This document shows, one piece after another, positions 1 through 8,737 of a stretch of 19,998 bases of DNA (position 1 is the first letter of the stretch; each line of letters starts with the position of its first letter). This DNA comes from Bacteroidales bacterium (lineage in GTDB: Bacteria > Bacteroidota > Bacteroidia > Bacteroidales > UBA932). The position numbers were made by a program, and so were the translations under genes. The stretch is taken from the NCBI GenBank assembly GCA_020026275.1, contig JAHHQQ010000030.1, positions 1-19,998 of the forward strand, read 5' to 3'. The notes below the pieces were generated by a model. That model did no database searches. It saw nothing but the letters and a program-made list of their open reading frames with translations, and was not told the DNA's origin.

Positions 1-50
1 GCGACCCCAACCTTGGCAAGGTTGTGCTCTACCAACTGAGCTATTTCCGC
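1..50 (-). tRNA. tRNA-Gly (GCC), 3' part cut off by the window edge
   Basis: Read on the minus strand, the sequence begins GCGGAAATAGCTCAGTTGG, a typical acceptor strand plus D-arm. A five-pair anticodon stem follows (CAACC/GGTTG) around the loop TTGCCAA, so the anticodon is GCC and the tRNA reads GGC/GGT glycine codons. The variable region and the start of the T arm are present; the T loop, the 3' acceptor strand and CCA lie outside the window. The 5' end is placed at position 50, where the acceptor strand starts. Confidence 0.93.
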
Positions 51-61
51 AAATGGGATTA

Positions 62-92
62 CAAAGATAGTGCTTTTTTTGTTCGTTCCAAA
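62..92 (-). promoter_or_regulatory. Bacteroides-type promoter of the tRNA-Gly gene
   Basis: On the minus strand, TTTG (89-92) is followed after exactly 19 bases by TATCTTTG (62-69). This fits the Bacteroidota primary sigma factor consensus TTTG-N19-TAnnTTTG. The -7 box ends 12 bases before the mature tRNA 5' end, leaving a short 5' leader for RNase P to remove. It is the cleanest promoter in the window. Confidence 0.75.
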
Positions 93-120
93 TTTTTGAA
101 AGATTTTTTTCAGTTTTTTC

Positions 121-149
121 AAAAAAATCCGTCAGGGACGACCTGACGG
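121..149 (-). terminator. Intrinsic terminator of pheS
   Basis: A perfect 8-base-pair stem, ccgtcagg (129-136) with cctgacgg (142-149), closes a 5-base loop. On the minus strand it is followed at once by ATTTTTTTG and further T/A-rich sequence. It lies 29 bases past the pheS stop codon and separates pheS from the tRNA-Gly promoter. Confidence 0.85.
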
Positions 150-177
150 ATGAATATTCATGAATTTTCAAGAAAAA

Positions 178-1212
178 TCAGACTTCTACGCAGTGGCTGA
201 ACTCGCTCAAGAACCGCATGTCATTTTCGAAATAGTGGCGGAGATCATTGACTTGCCATTTGAGCATGGCAATACGCTCAACACCCATTCCGAAAGCGAA
301 ACCGCTGTATTTCTTGCTGTCGATGCCAGAAGCTTCCAAAACATTTGGGTCTACCATACCGCAGCCAAGAATCTCCAACCAGCCGGTACCTTTGCAGATG
401 TTGCAACCTTTACCATGACAGATGTTACAGCTGACATCCACTTCGGCAGATGGCTCGGTGAATGGGAAATAGGACGGCCTCATTCTGATCTGGGTGTCCG
501 GACCGAACATTTCCCTTGCAAAGAGCAGGATGGCCTGTTTCAGGTCAGCAAAAGTGACATTTTCGTCAATATAGAGACCTTCTACTTGATGGAAGATACA
601 GTGTGCACGGGCTGAAATGGCTTCATTTCTGAACACCCGGCCAGGGCAGATGATTCTGATCGGCAACGGCATGGACTCCATAGCTCTGACCTGTACACAG
701 GAAGTGTGGGTTCTCAAAAGCAGTGGATTGAGATGACCGTTGGAAATGAAGAAAGTGTCCTGCATATCTCTGGCAGGATGGTTTGGTGGGAAGTTCAAGG
801 ACTCGAACACGTGGTGGTCGTCCTCAATCTCCGGACCTTCAGCGACATCGTAACCGAATTTGCGGAAGATGTTCACAATCTCCTGACGGGCGATGGACAC
901 TGGATGACGGGAACCGAGAGGAAGTGGATCACCAGGCATGGAGGTGTCCGTTGAACTGGACTGCTCCGTACCGGATGAAGCTGCATTCTCTTTCAATTCT
1001 TCTATCTTGGCTGCCGCCTTGTTCTTCAAAATGTTCAATTTCTGGCCAAACTCTCTTTTCATTTCAGGAGCGATGGTCCTGAATTCTTCAAACAGTTTGG
1101 TCACTTCGCCCTTTTTTCCGAGGAGGCGTACCCTCGTTTCTTCTATGTCCTTTTCAGTATTGCATTTGAGATTTTCAATCTCCTGAAGCAGAAGCTCAAT
1201 TTTTTCTTTCAT
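178..1212 (-). CDS. pheS: Phenylalanine--tRNA ligase, alpha subunit
   Basis: This is the catalytic alpha chain of the cytoplasmic alpha2-beta2 enzyme that charges tRNA-Phe with phenylalanine. The 344 residues match the normal PheS length. The N-terminal part (about 1-85) is the coiled-coil tRNA-binding arm (EETRVRLLGKKGEVTKLFEE). The class II core follows: motif 2 around RIICPGRVFRNEAISARAH, the substrate-pocket segment GTGWLEILGCGMV, and motif 3 with GMGVERIAML. A cysteine cluster CNICHGKGCNIC precedes the GTGW segment; I believe similar clusters occur in other PheS proteins but have not checked. The partner pheT is not adjacent, so the two subunits are encoded apart, at least within this window. 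The gene ends in a strong intrinsic terminator. The start ATG at 1212 gives a standard N terminus. Confidence 0.97.
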   Translation of the reverse strand: MKEKIELLLQEIENLKCNTEKDIEETRVRLLGKKGEVTKLFEEFRTIAPEMKREFGQKLNILKNKAAAKIEELKENAASSGTEQSSSTDTSMPGDPLPLGSRHPVSIARQEIVNIFRKFGYDVAEGPEIEDDHHVFESLNFPPNHPARDMQDTFFISNGHLNPLLLRTHTSCVQVRAMESMPLPIRIICPGRVFRNEAISARAHCIFHQVEGLYIDENVTFADLKQAILLFAREMFGPDTQIRMRPSYFPFTEPSAEVDVSCNICHGKGCNICKGTGWLEILGCGMVDPNVLEASGIDSKKYSGFAFGMGVERIAMLKWQVNDLRHYFENDMRFLSEFSHCVEV

Positions 1213-1259
1213 AATCCTATATCTGATAAGGTTTTCCTGGATTAGCTCTCAATATCTTG

Positions 1260-1267
1260 CAAATTTA
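1260..1267 (-). promoter_or_regulatory. Possible -7 box for pheS
   Basis: The minus strand reads TAAATTTG here, a full match to TAnnTTTG, 47 bases upstream of the pheS ATG. No TTTG lies at the expected 19-21 bases further upstream, so the call rests on one element. pheS may instead, or also, be transcribed from the small gene in front of it. Confidence 0.4.
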
Positions 1268-1278
1268 CAAAATAGAAT

Positions 1279-1737
1279 CTATTTATCCTTCTTCTCAGCC
1301 TCTTTCTTGGCCCATTTGATCTTTCTTTTTTCGCGGGCCTTGATCATCTTGCCTGCACCTGTCTTGAGATACCTCTTCCATTGAGGCTCGTTGAAGATTT
1401 TTTTGTAGGTGTTGTCCACTTGTTCCATCCACTTGTCTTGGACTTTCTGGTAAACCTGTGTGTTGGAGACACGGTATTTCATGAGTTCTTCCAATTCATT
1501 CTTCAGCCCTTTGTAATCATGTTGGAGAGTAGAATCGACATAGAAAATCTGCCAATCTTCCAGATCCAGCAATTCTCCCAATCGGTCCGCTTCAGCCGCA
1601 GCCATTTCTTCTGTGGAAGGTGGTTCCGGTTGCTGAGGGTTCTGTGCCTTTGTCAGAGAAGGGCTGAGGAAAAGGAGAAATGTGCCCAGAAAGAGGGTCA
1701 TAAATGTTCCTTTCATGGATGGAAATGTCTGTTTCAT
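1279..1737 (-). CDS. Small secreted protein of unknown function
   Basis: I do not recognise a named family. The 152-residue product has a signal peptide: a basic start, a hydrophobic core about residues 12-28, and a likely cleavage after TKA (residue 31). It is therefore probably periplasmic or exported. The mature part starts with a Pro/Gln/Glu-rich linker. A mostly helical, charged region follows (EDWQIFYVDSTLQHDYKGL, EEPQWK-like segments), ending in a very basic Lys/Arg/Glu tail. No cysteine is positioned for lipid attachment. The second ATG (1716, residue 8) would also leave a good signal peptide, so the start is uncertain. The gene lies 66 bases upstream of pheS in the same direction, with a well-matched promoter in front of it. 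Confidence 0.8.
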   Translation of the reverse strand: MKQTFPSMKGTFMTLFLGTFLLFLSPSLTKAQNPQQPEPPSTEEMAAAEADRLGELLDLEDWQIFYVDSTLQHDYKGLKNELEELMKYRVSNTQVYQKVQDKWMEQVDNTYKKIFNEPQWKRYLKTGAGKMIKAREKRKIKWAKKEAEKKDK

Positions 1738-1752
1738 GTCAAAAATATTTCA

Positions 1753-1760
1753 TAAATTTG
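1753..1760 (+). promoter_or_regulatory. Possible -7 box for the C69/S46/TonB operon
   Basis: TAAATTTG matches TAnnTTTG 48 bases upstream of the C69 peptidase ATG. The -33 region 19 bases upstream reads tgtt rather than TTTG, so the match is partial. It is the best plus-strand candidate in the 71-base divergent gap, and would give a leader of about 40 bases. Confidence 0.45.
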
Positions 1761-1777
1761 TGTCAATACACTATTGA

Positions 1778-1808
1778 CAAAATTAATAATTAAGCGATAA
1801 AGAACAAA
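1778..1808 (-). promoter_or_regulatory. Promoter of the small secreted protein gene
   Basis: On the minus strand, TTTG (1805-1808) and TAATTTTG (1778-1785) are separated by exactly 19 bases, a full Bacteroides-type promoter. The -33 box abuts the ATG of the oppositely oriented C69 peptidase gene at 1809. The two divergent transcription units therefore overlap in their control region. Confidence 0.65.
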
Positions 1809-3581
1809 ATGAAAAGGAAATCAATGATTTTAACTGCGCTTCTGGCAGTTTCATTCTCATTTATGTCGATCAGAACAGATGCCTGTACCAATGTCATTGT
1901 GACACCGGGCGCCAGTGCTGACGGTTCTGCGTTAGTCTCCTATGCGGCAGACTCTCACCAGCTTTTCGGAGAACTTTATTTCAAGGTGGCAGGCGACTGG
2001 AAGCCGGGAGACCTCCGGAAAATCTACGATTGGGATTCCGGCCAATATCTGGGAACCATCCCTCAGGTAGCCCATACTTATCAGAGAGTGGGCAACATGA
2101 ATGAGCATCAGCTCATCATTGCCGAGACCACTTTCGGTGGACGTTCCGAATTGGCAGACCCGAAGGGAATCATGGATTATGGTTCTCTGATCTATATCGC
2201 TCTCGAGAGAGCCAAGACCGCCAAAGAAGCGATCCACGTGATTGCCGACCTGGCCAATGAATATGGATATTTCTCCAGCGGCGAGTCCTTCTCCATTGCC
2301 GACAAGAACGAAGTGTGGGTGATGGAACTGATCGGAAAGGGACAGAAGCTCGATGCTGAGGGCAACAACCTGAACAAGGGCATTGTCTGGGTAGCCCGTC
2401 GTATTCCAGACGGATACATCTGCGCCCATGCCAACCAGGCCCGTATCTCCACCTTCCCACTGGACGACCCGGAGAACTGCCTCTATTCAGAGGATGTCAT
2501 CTCTTTTGCCCGTGAAATGAAATATTTCGATGGCAAAGACGAGGAATTCAGCTTCTGTGATGCCTATGCACCACTCGATTTCATGGGAATGAGAGGCTGT
2601 GAGGCCCGTGCATGGTCCGCCCTCAATATTCTTTCAGATGGCAAATTCACATTTGAAGACGAGCAGGGCAATCTGGTGACAAGAGATTCTTATGACTACA
2701 TCGACTATGCGATGGGTTGGGACAAGACCAAGAGATTTCCTCTGTTCGTGAAACCATCCAGAAAAATCACGGTCAAGAACGTGGCAGACGTGATGAGAGA
2801 CCACTATGAGGGAACTCCAATGGATATGACCCAGGATATTGGCGCCGGTGGAAATGCCCTTCCATACAGATGGAGACCAATGTCTTTCGAATACAAGGGA
2901 AAGGAATACATGAATGAGCGTGCCATCGCCACCCAGCAGACCGGCTTCTGGTTTGTGGGCCAGTCCAGAAAGCAGCTTCCTGATGAAATCGGTGGAGTTA
3001 TCTGGTTCGGTACAGACGATGCCGCCACTTCTTATCTGACTCCAATCTATACCAACACCCAGGCGATTCCGGAATCTTTCAGAGAAGGAAACGGCAGCAT
3101 GCTGGAATATTCAGCCACTTCCGCTTTCTGGATGACCAACCGTGTTGCCAACGCTTGTTACAAGATGTACGACATCATGGCCGCCAGAGTCAGGGAAGAC
3201 ATTGACAAATGGGAGAACCAGATGATGAAAGAGCTGGTAGAGAATGATGCCAAGGCGCTGGAAATCTACCGTTCCGTTCCGGAAAAGAAAGTGGCCAAGG
3301 CCCTGAAGAAGGGAAGAGACCCTTATCTTGCCGTGAAGGAAGAACTGACGGACTTCTCTGTGGATAACGCCCAGAAGATTTTCAATCATTGGGTGGATCT
3401 GGAGACCCTGCTGCTGCTCAAATACATGGACGGCAACATCAAATCCCAGAATCCGGACGGCTCTTTCGTGACGAACGGTTTCTCTGATGACAAGCCTGGA
3501 CAGATCAAGAACAGAGCCTACACCGACAAATGGATTGAAAAAGTTGTGGAAGATCATGGTGAGGTGATTGAAATGCGATAG
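1809..3581 (+). CDS. Secreted C69-family dipeptidase (PepD-like)
   Basis: This is a family C69 peptidase, an N-terminal-nucleophile hydrolase that cleaves dipeptides or short peptides. The precursor has a signal peptide (about residues 1-25) ending just before Cys26 in DACTNVIV. In this family that cysteine becomes the N-terminal nucleophile after processing, and here export and maturation may coincide. The next residues, ASADGSALVSYAADSH, are the family signature. Later conserved blocks include GGNALPYRWRPM (about 355-365), WFGTDDAATSYLTPIY (about 397-412) and SAFWMTNRVAN. At 590 residues it is longer than cytosolic Lactobacillus PepD and in keeping with the exported Bacteroidota form. It is the first gene of the operon, 36 bases ahead of an S46 peptidase, which suggests the two act one after the other on extracellular peptides. 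Confidence 0.93.
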   Translation: MKRKSMILTALLAVSFSFMSIRTDACTNVIVTPGASADGSALVSYAADSHQLFGELYFKVAGDWKPGDLRKIYDWDSGQYLGTIPQVAHTYQRVGNMNEHQLIIAETTFGGRSELADPKGIMDYGSLIYIALERAKTAKEAIHVIADLANEYGYFSSGESFSIADKNEVWVMELIGKGQKLDAEGNNLNKGIVWVARRIPDGYICAHANQARISTFPLDDPENCLYSEDVISFAREMKYFDGKDEEFSFCDAYAPLDFMGMRGCEARAWSALNILSDGKFTFEDEQGNLVTRDSYDYIDYAMGWDKTKRFPLFVKPSRKITVKNVADVMRDHYEGTPMDMTQDIGAGGNALPYRWRPMSFEYKGKEYMNERAIATQQTGFWFVGQSRKQLPDEIGGVIWFGTDDAATSYLTPIYTNTQAIPESFREGNGSMLEYSATSAFWMTNRVANACYKMYDIMAARVREDIDKWENQMMKELVENDAKALEIYRSVPEKKVAKALKKGRDPYLAVKEELTDFSVDNAQKIFNHWVDLETLLLLKYMDGNIKSQNPDGSFVTNGFSDDKPGQIKNRAYTDKWIEKVVEDHGEVIEMR

Positions 3582-3617
3582 TCGGGTAGCTTTCAAAGAG
3601 AACAAGAGATTCTGAAA

Positions 3618-5885
3618 ATGAACAGATTGACTCATATTATCAATATCCTGATGGCCCTGCTGGCCTGTCAGGATATTTTTGCAGATGAGGGAATGTGGAT
3701 GATCAATGACATCAACCGCTCCCTGGAAACCAAGATGCAGGAGAGGGGATTGAAACTCTCTGCACACGAAATCTACAATGCCGATGCGGAAGGCACCTGC
3801 CTGGCAGATGCAATCGTGTCCCTGGATTTCGGTTGTACGGGCAGTGTCATTTCCCGTCAGGGGCTGGTCATCACCAACCATCATTGCGCCTACAGCGATG
3901 TGCACGCTTTGAGCACGCCGGAACAAAATCTGCTGGAAGAAGGATTCTGGGCCAGGAATATCCTGGATGAACGTCCTATTCCGCACAAGAAGGCATACCT
4001 GCTCAAGAGAGTGGTGGACGTGACTGCTGAGGCAGAAAAGATACAGACCTGTGAAAAACGAAAGAACCGTCCTTGCGGCACCCGTCGCCTGAGCTCCATC
4101 CTGGAAAAGAGATGGGCGCGTGAGACGGGACTGGAAGCATGGCTGTATAGCATGTGGAAAGGCGAAAAATACTATATGGCTCTGTATGAGGTCTATACGG
4201 ACATCCGTCTGGTGGCCGCCCCTCCGGTGTGTTTGTCCGCTTTTGGCGGAGACATCGACAACTGGGAATGGCCTCAGCACAAATGTGATTTTGCCATGTA
4301 CAGGATCTATACGGCTCCGGATGGCCGTCCTGCGGAATATGCTGAGGAGAATGTGCCGCTTCAGCCAGCCACCTACCTGAACATTTCCACGGAGGGGTAT
4401 CGGGCAGGAGACTTTACGATGATTCTGGGCTATCCGGGCCGGACCAACCGGAACAGCAGTTCTTTTGAAGCCAATTTTGACGTGAATGTCAATCTGCCTG
4501 TCTGCAACGAGCTTCGTGGAGAGCAGATGAAGATCATGAACGGTTGGATGAACCGCGACGAGAAGGTACGTCTCCAGTATGCCGACCATTATTTTTCACT
4601 GAGCAATATCCAGGAGATGCAGGCCGGGGAAGTCGCCTGCAGCCGTCGCTTCAAGGTCATAGACCGCAAACGCAAGACAGACGAAGCTCTGCAGCAGTGG
4701 ATTCTTGCCCGGCCGGAGCGATGCGAAAAATGGGGTAATCTGCTTCCGCTTCTGGAAGAAAAATACAAGGCAACAGAAGAAATCGGGAAAAATACCACCT
4801 ATTTCCGTGAGACACTGATCAGGGGAGTGCATTTCAACAGAGTGTTCTTTAAACTCAATGCACTCAGGAATGATTTGCTGCGGTCCAATGGAGTGGTGCC
4901 GAAAAGAACCTTCGAACTGGAAGGCGGTCCCGACCCGGTGGAAGAGAAAATCTGCCGTACCGTCCGCTTCCGGGCTGATGACCTTGCTTGTGGCGGTAGA
5001 AAAGGGGCGGCCTCTTACGGCAGCCAGATTCTGGAAGAGTACAAAGGTTTTGATTTGAGGTTGGAGAAAGATCTGTTCTTTTATGCCTTAAAAGAATACT
5101 ATGAACATGTGAAACCGGAATATTGGGGACCGTATCAGAAAGAATTGTACAAAGAATATAAAGCAGATACTTTCGATGTGGTTGCGTTGGCCAATTGGTT
5201 ATGGGAGAACAGTGTTGTTTCAGACTGGGAAAGGATGCGTTCCTTCTTGTCTGAAGAACATACATTTGAGGAATATAGGGCAGATCCGTTGTATCGTTTT
5301 TTTGAAGATGTGAAGATTACGGGTTTTTCTTCTCGACTCAAACAAGTGGAAGGGTCACCGGATATCTTGTCTTTGAATAGACAGTATGCTCATGCTTTGC
5401 ATCAAATGAAGCAGGATAAAGGATGGACCGATTATCCCGATGCCAATTCTTCCATGAGAATAACTTATGGAACTGTCGGTGGTATCGAACCTCGTGATGC
5501 CGTAATCAACCACTGGTACACAACCACTCGTGGTATTATTGAAAAATATGATCCGAATCAGTATGAATACAGGCTGGTTCCTAGACAACGCATCCTCTAT
5601 CGGGAACAAGACTGGGGCCCTTGGGAAAATTCCGAAGGACAGATGCAAGTCAATTTTATGACGGACAATGACATTACCGGTGGCAATTCCGGCAGTCCGG
5701 TCCTCAATGCGGAAGGCAAACTGATTGGTCTGGCATTTGACGGGAACAAGGAATCACTGGCTAGTGACCTTTATCATGTGGATGGCTATAATAAATGTAT
5801 TTGTGTCGATATCAGGTATATCTTGTGGACTTTGGATCGATATGCGCAGATGGATAGAATTTTACTGGAGATTGGTTGCCGATGA
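3618..5885 (+). CDS. S46-family dipeptidyl-peptidase, DPP7-like
   Basis: This is a periplasmic serine peptidase that releases dipeptides from the N termini of oligopeptides. After a signal peptide ending near residue 22, the mature protein starts with the typical S46 sequence ADEGMW. The chymotrypsin-type triad is visible: His89 in ITNHHC, Asp in GDIDNWEWP (about 212-214), and Ser691 in GGNSGSPV. Eighteen residues after the serine is Gly709, in LAFDGN. In this family Gly here marks DPP7 (hydrophobic P1 preference) and Arg marks DPP11 (acidic P1). At 755 residues the length is slightly above the usual 710-720. The stop codon overlaps the start of the TonB receptor gene (ATGA), so translation is probably coupled. 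The 3' third of the gene, from about 5040, is noticeably richer in A and T than the rest. Confidence 0.94.
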   Translation: MNRLTHIINILMALLACQDIFADEGMWMINDINRSLETKMQERGLKLSAHEIYNADAEGTCLADAIVSLDFGCTGSVISRQGLVITNHHCAYSDVHALSTPEQNLLEEGFWARNILDERPIPHKKAYLLKRVVDVTAEAEKIQTCEKRKNRPCGTRRLSSILEKRWARETGLEAWLYSMWKGEKYYMALYEVYTDIRLVAAPPVCLSAFGGDIDNWEWPQHKCDFAMYRIYTAPDGRPAEYAEENVPLQPATYLNISTEGYRAGDFTMILGYPGRTNRNSSSFEANFDVNVNLPVCNELRGEQMKIMNGWMNRDEKVRLQYADHYFSLSNIQEMQAGEVACSRRFKVIDRKRKTDEALQQWILARPERCEKWGNLLPLLEEKYKATEEIGKNTTYFRETLIRGVHFNRVFFKLNALRNDLLRSNGVVPKRTFELEGGPDPVEEKICRTVRFRADDLACGGRKGAASYGSQILEEYKGFDLRLEKDLFFYALKEYYEHVKPEYWGPYQKELYKEYKADTFDVVALANWLWENSVVSDWERMRSFLSEEHTFEEYRADPLYRFFEDVKITGFSSRLKQVEGSPDILSLNRQYAHALHQMKQDKGWTDYPDANSSMRITYGTVGGIEPRDAVINHWYTTTRGIIEKYDPNQYEYRLVPRQRILYREQDWGPWENSEGQMQVNFMTDNDITGGNSGSPVLNAEGKLIGLAFDGNKESLASDLYHVDGYNKCICVDIRYILWTLDRYAQMDRILLEIGCR

Positions 5886-8725
5886 GAAAGATATGGTTGA
5901 CGATGATTTGCATCTGCATTTCGTTTGTTTTGGCTGCCCATGGCAGGAAGATATCTGGAGTGGTGGTTGAGAAGATTACAGGCAATCCGATTCCAGGAGT
6001 TGCAGTGCTGCTGGGAGAGGAGTATTTATGGACCGTTTCGGACCAGGCTGGACGTTTTTCAATCAATGATATTCAGTGTGGAGAATACGAAATGAAATTG
6101 AGCATCCTGGGTTTTGTGGACTATACCACTAAAGTGGATTTGCGCACGAAGGATGTAGAGAACCTGAAAGTGGTGATGCTGGAAAGTTCCCTGGCGCTGG
6201 ACGAAGTGGTTGTGACCGCACAAAGGGCCAAAGACGGCCTCAGCACGTCCCATCAGCTGGGAAGAGATGCCTTGAACCACCTTCAGATGTCCAGCATGTC
6301 AGACATTTCTTCTCTGCTGCCAGGAGGAAAGACCATCAATCCGGATTTGACCCGGGACAATCCTTTTTCCCTCAGGGAAGGAGGCACCGGCGTGGCGAAT
6401 GCCGCCTTCGGAACTGCCGTGGAGGTAGATGGAGTCCGTCTCAACACCAATTCCGGATTTGACGGAATGTCTGGAGCCGGTACCCGAAATGTCGGTGTGG
6501 AGAACATCGAATCCGTTGAGGTCATCACCGGCGTCCCTTCTGCGGAATACGGTGACTTGAACAGCGGTCTGGTCAAGATCCATACAAGGAAAGGAAGAAC
6601 CCCTGCGCATGTCGTCTTCTCGGTCAATCCGAGGACCTATCAGGTTTCCGCATCCAAAGGAATTGACTTGCAGCAGGAAAGGGGAGTCCTGAACGTCAGC
6701 GGAGAATGGGCAAGGGCGACCGCCCAGCTGGTTTCTCCGTACGAATCCTACGACAGGAAAGGCCTGACCGCCTCCTACAGCAACACTTTCCGCAAAAATA
6801 TCCGCTTCGAACTGGGAGTGGCCGGCAATCTGGGAGGAATGAACAGCAAAGACGATCCCGATGCCTCCAACGGCACCTACGAGAAAGTGAAGGACAATGT
6901 TTTCCGAGCCAACACCTCCGTTGTCTGGATGGTGAACCGCCCGGGAATCACCAACCTGAAACTGGACGCCTCCGTCAATTACCAGGACAAGAAATCACAC
7001 CTTCATCTGTTCCGCTCCAGCGCCTCCGCCCGTCCGGCAGTCCATGCCGAGGAAGAGGGCTACCATCTGGCGACGCTCCTTCCGAAAGGAACGTATTTCG
7101 AAGATGCCATCAATGACTCCAAGGAACTGGACTTTTCGGCATCCGCCAAATACGAATGGAACCGGAACTGGAAAGATAGCAAGAGCCGCCTCAAAGCCGG
7201 CCTGCAGTGGAAGGCCAATGGAAATGTCGGCGAAGGAAAATATTATCTGGAGCCGGATTTGGCCGGAGACGGTTACCGTCCCAGACCTTATTCAGACTAT
7301 CCTTTCATGCACAACCTTTCGGTCTATGCCGAGGAACGGCTGGATTTCCCCGTCGGGAAGACCCGTCTGGAGCTGATGGCCGGCATCCGTATGGAAAATG
7401 TGTTCATCAAAGGCACCCGTTATGACAATATGTCCACCTTCTCGCCCAGATTGAACGTCAAATGGGAACTGGGCAAACATTTCTCCCTTTGTGGAGGATG
7501 GGGTGTGACCGAAAAACTGCCGTCTTTCTTTATCCTCTATCCGGAACAGGAATACAGGGACATGAGTTCCTTCCCGTTCAATACGGCAGACGGAACACCG
7601 GGCTACGTCTATTATACGCAACCATACAAGATGCTCCACAATCCGCAGCTGAAATGGCAGCGTAATTCGAATAGCGAGTTAGGAATCGAGTTACATTTTG
7701 GCGGATTCAGTCTGTCTCTGGTTGGCTTTTATAATATGACCCGTAATCCTTATTTGTTGAGATATCAGTATGAGCCACTTTCCTACAAGATTTTTCGGAA
7801 ACCTTCCAAAGATTATGAAGTTCCAGAAGATGCCCAGTTCCGGTACAACGAAGAGACCGGAATGATCGCTTTCGCGCCGCAGGGCTCCGCTGCATGGACC
7901 GATATGGCTCTGGAAGTGCAGGATACGACATTTGTCGGAAACAAGATTCAGGCAAACGGAACAGACATACACCGGGCAGGTCTGGAACTGGTGGCGGAAT
8001 TTCCTGAAATCCGTCCCATCCGTACCCGGTTCAGACTGGATGCATCCTACAGCTGGTCCAGATATGTCAACAATGACCTTGCCCAGAACTATCAGGCAGG
8101 AAGATCCTATCTGTCGGCAGGAGCTCCGCTGAAGAACCGGTCCTACCAGTGGGTCGGCATCTATGCCTTTGGTGGAGGCGACCGTTCCGGAGTTTCCAAT
8201 GGACGGGTGCTGCACAACCTGGACGCCAACCTGACGGCCATCACCCACATTCCACAGGCGCGGATCATCATTACCTGCAAACTGGAAGCCTGCCTGGTGA
8301 AAAGATCCCGCAACCTGTCCGAATACCAGGGCAAGGAATACGCCTACAACGTGTCTGAAAAAGGGACGGAAGCGACGGGAGGAAGCATCTACGATGGCAA
8401 TTCCTACACGGCCATCCGACCGGTAGCCTATATCGACCTGGAAGGGAAGGTGCACGAATTCACGGATGCGGACGCACAGGATGAACAGCTGAAGAGCCTC
8501 ATCCTCAAGTCTTCCAACAAATACATCTTCGCGCAGGACGGCTACACACCTTATTTCTCCGCCAACATCAGTATCACCAAGGAGGTCGGGAAACATGTCT
8601 CCCTGTCCTTCTTTGCCAACAACTTCACCAATTCAAGGATGGCGTCACGTTCCTTGGCGACAGGAATCCGTACGATTTTCACTCCGTCCTTCTATTATGG
8701 ACTGACCTGCCGCCTGAAATTCTAA
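5882..8725 (+). CDS. TonB-dependent outer-membrane receptor
   Basis: This is a 22-strand-type outer-membrane transporter energised by TonB-ExbBD. From the ATG at 5882 it has 947 residues. A signal peptide (about 1-21) is followed by a carboxypeptidase-regulatory-like domain (about 23-100, KISGVVVEKITGNPIPGVAV). Next is the TonB-box-like segment LDEVVVTA (about 106-113) and a plug domain with VEVDGVRLN and ENIESVEVITGVPSAEYGDLNSG. A long barrel ends in an aromatic residue (CRLKF). It differs from a SusC partner because no SusD-like gene follows; a DUF4876-like lipoprotein does. The ATG overlaps the S46 stop in ATGA, which fixes this start better than the in-frame TTG at 5876. The substrate is unknown; the two peptidases upstream suggest peptides or a peptide-bound ligand. 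Confidence 0.94.
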   Translation: MRKIWLTMICICISFVLAAHGRKISGVVVEKITGNPIPGVAVLLGEEYLWTVSDQAGRFSINDIQCGEYEMKLSILGFVDYTTKVDLRTKDVENLKVVMLESSLALDEVVVTAQRAKDGLSTSHQLGRDALNHLQMSSMSDISSLLPGGKTINPDLTRDNPFSLREGGTGVANAAFGTAVEVDGVRLNTNSGFDGMSGAGTRNVGVENIESVEVITGVPSAEYGDLNSGLVKIHTRKGRTPAHVVFSVNPRTYQVSASKGIDLQQERGVLNVSGEWARATAQLVSPYESYDRKGLTASYSNTFRKNIRFELGVAGNLGGMNSKDDPDASNGTYEKVKDNVFRANTSVVWMVNRPGITNLKLDASVNYQDKKSHLHLFRSSASARPAVHAEEEGYHLATLLPKGTYFEDAINDSKELDFSASAKYEWNRNWKDSKSRLKAGLQWKANGNVGEGKYYLEPDLAGDGYRPRPYSDYPFMHNLSVYAEERLDFPVGKTRLELMAGIRMENVFIKGTRYDNMSTFSPRLNVKWELGKHFSLCGGWGVTEKLPSFFILYPEQEYRDMSSFPFNTADGTPGYVYYTQPYKMLHNPQLKWQRNSNSELGIELHFGGFSLSLVGFYNMTRNPYLLRYQYEPLSYKIFRKPSKDYEVPEDAQFRYNEETGMIAFAPQGSAAWTDMALEVQDTTFVGNKIQANGTDIHRAGLELVAEFPEIRPIRTRFRLDASYSWSRYVNNDLAQNYQAGRSYLSAGAPLKNRSYQWVGIYAFGGGDRSGVSNGRVLHNLDANLTAITHIPQARIIITCKLEACLVKRSRNLSEYQGKEYAYNVSEKGTEATGGSIYDGNSYTAIRPVAYIDLEGKVHEFTDADAQDEQLKSLILKSSNKYIFAQDGYTPYFSANISITKEVGKHVSLSFFANNFTNSRMASRSLATGIRTIFTPSFYYGLTCRLKF

Positions 8726-8737
8726 AATATCAATCAG

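Noticed and set aside
160..615. 151-codon plus-strand open frame
   Set aside because: It lies antisense to the conserved 3' half of pheS.
3111..4589. 492-codon open frame on the minus strand
   Set aside because: It runs antisense across the end of the C69 gene and half of the S46 gene, both of which have clear family motifs. Its translation shows no recognisable domain and it spans the intergenic gap.
7691..8596. 301-codon open frame on the minus strand
   Set aside because: It is the antisense shadow of the TonB receptor barrel, with no motif or start signal.
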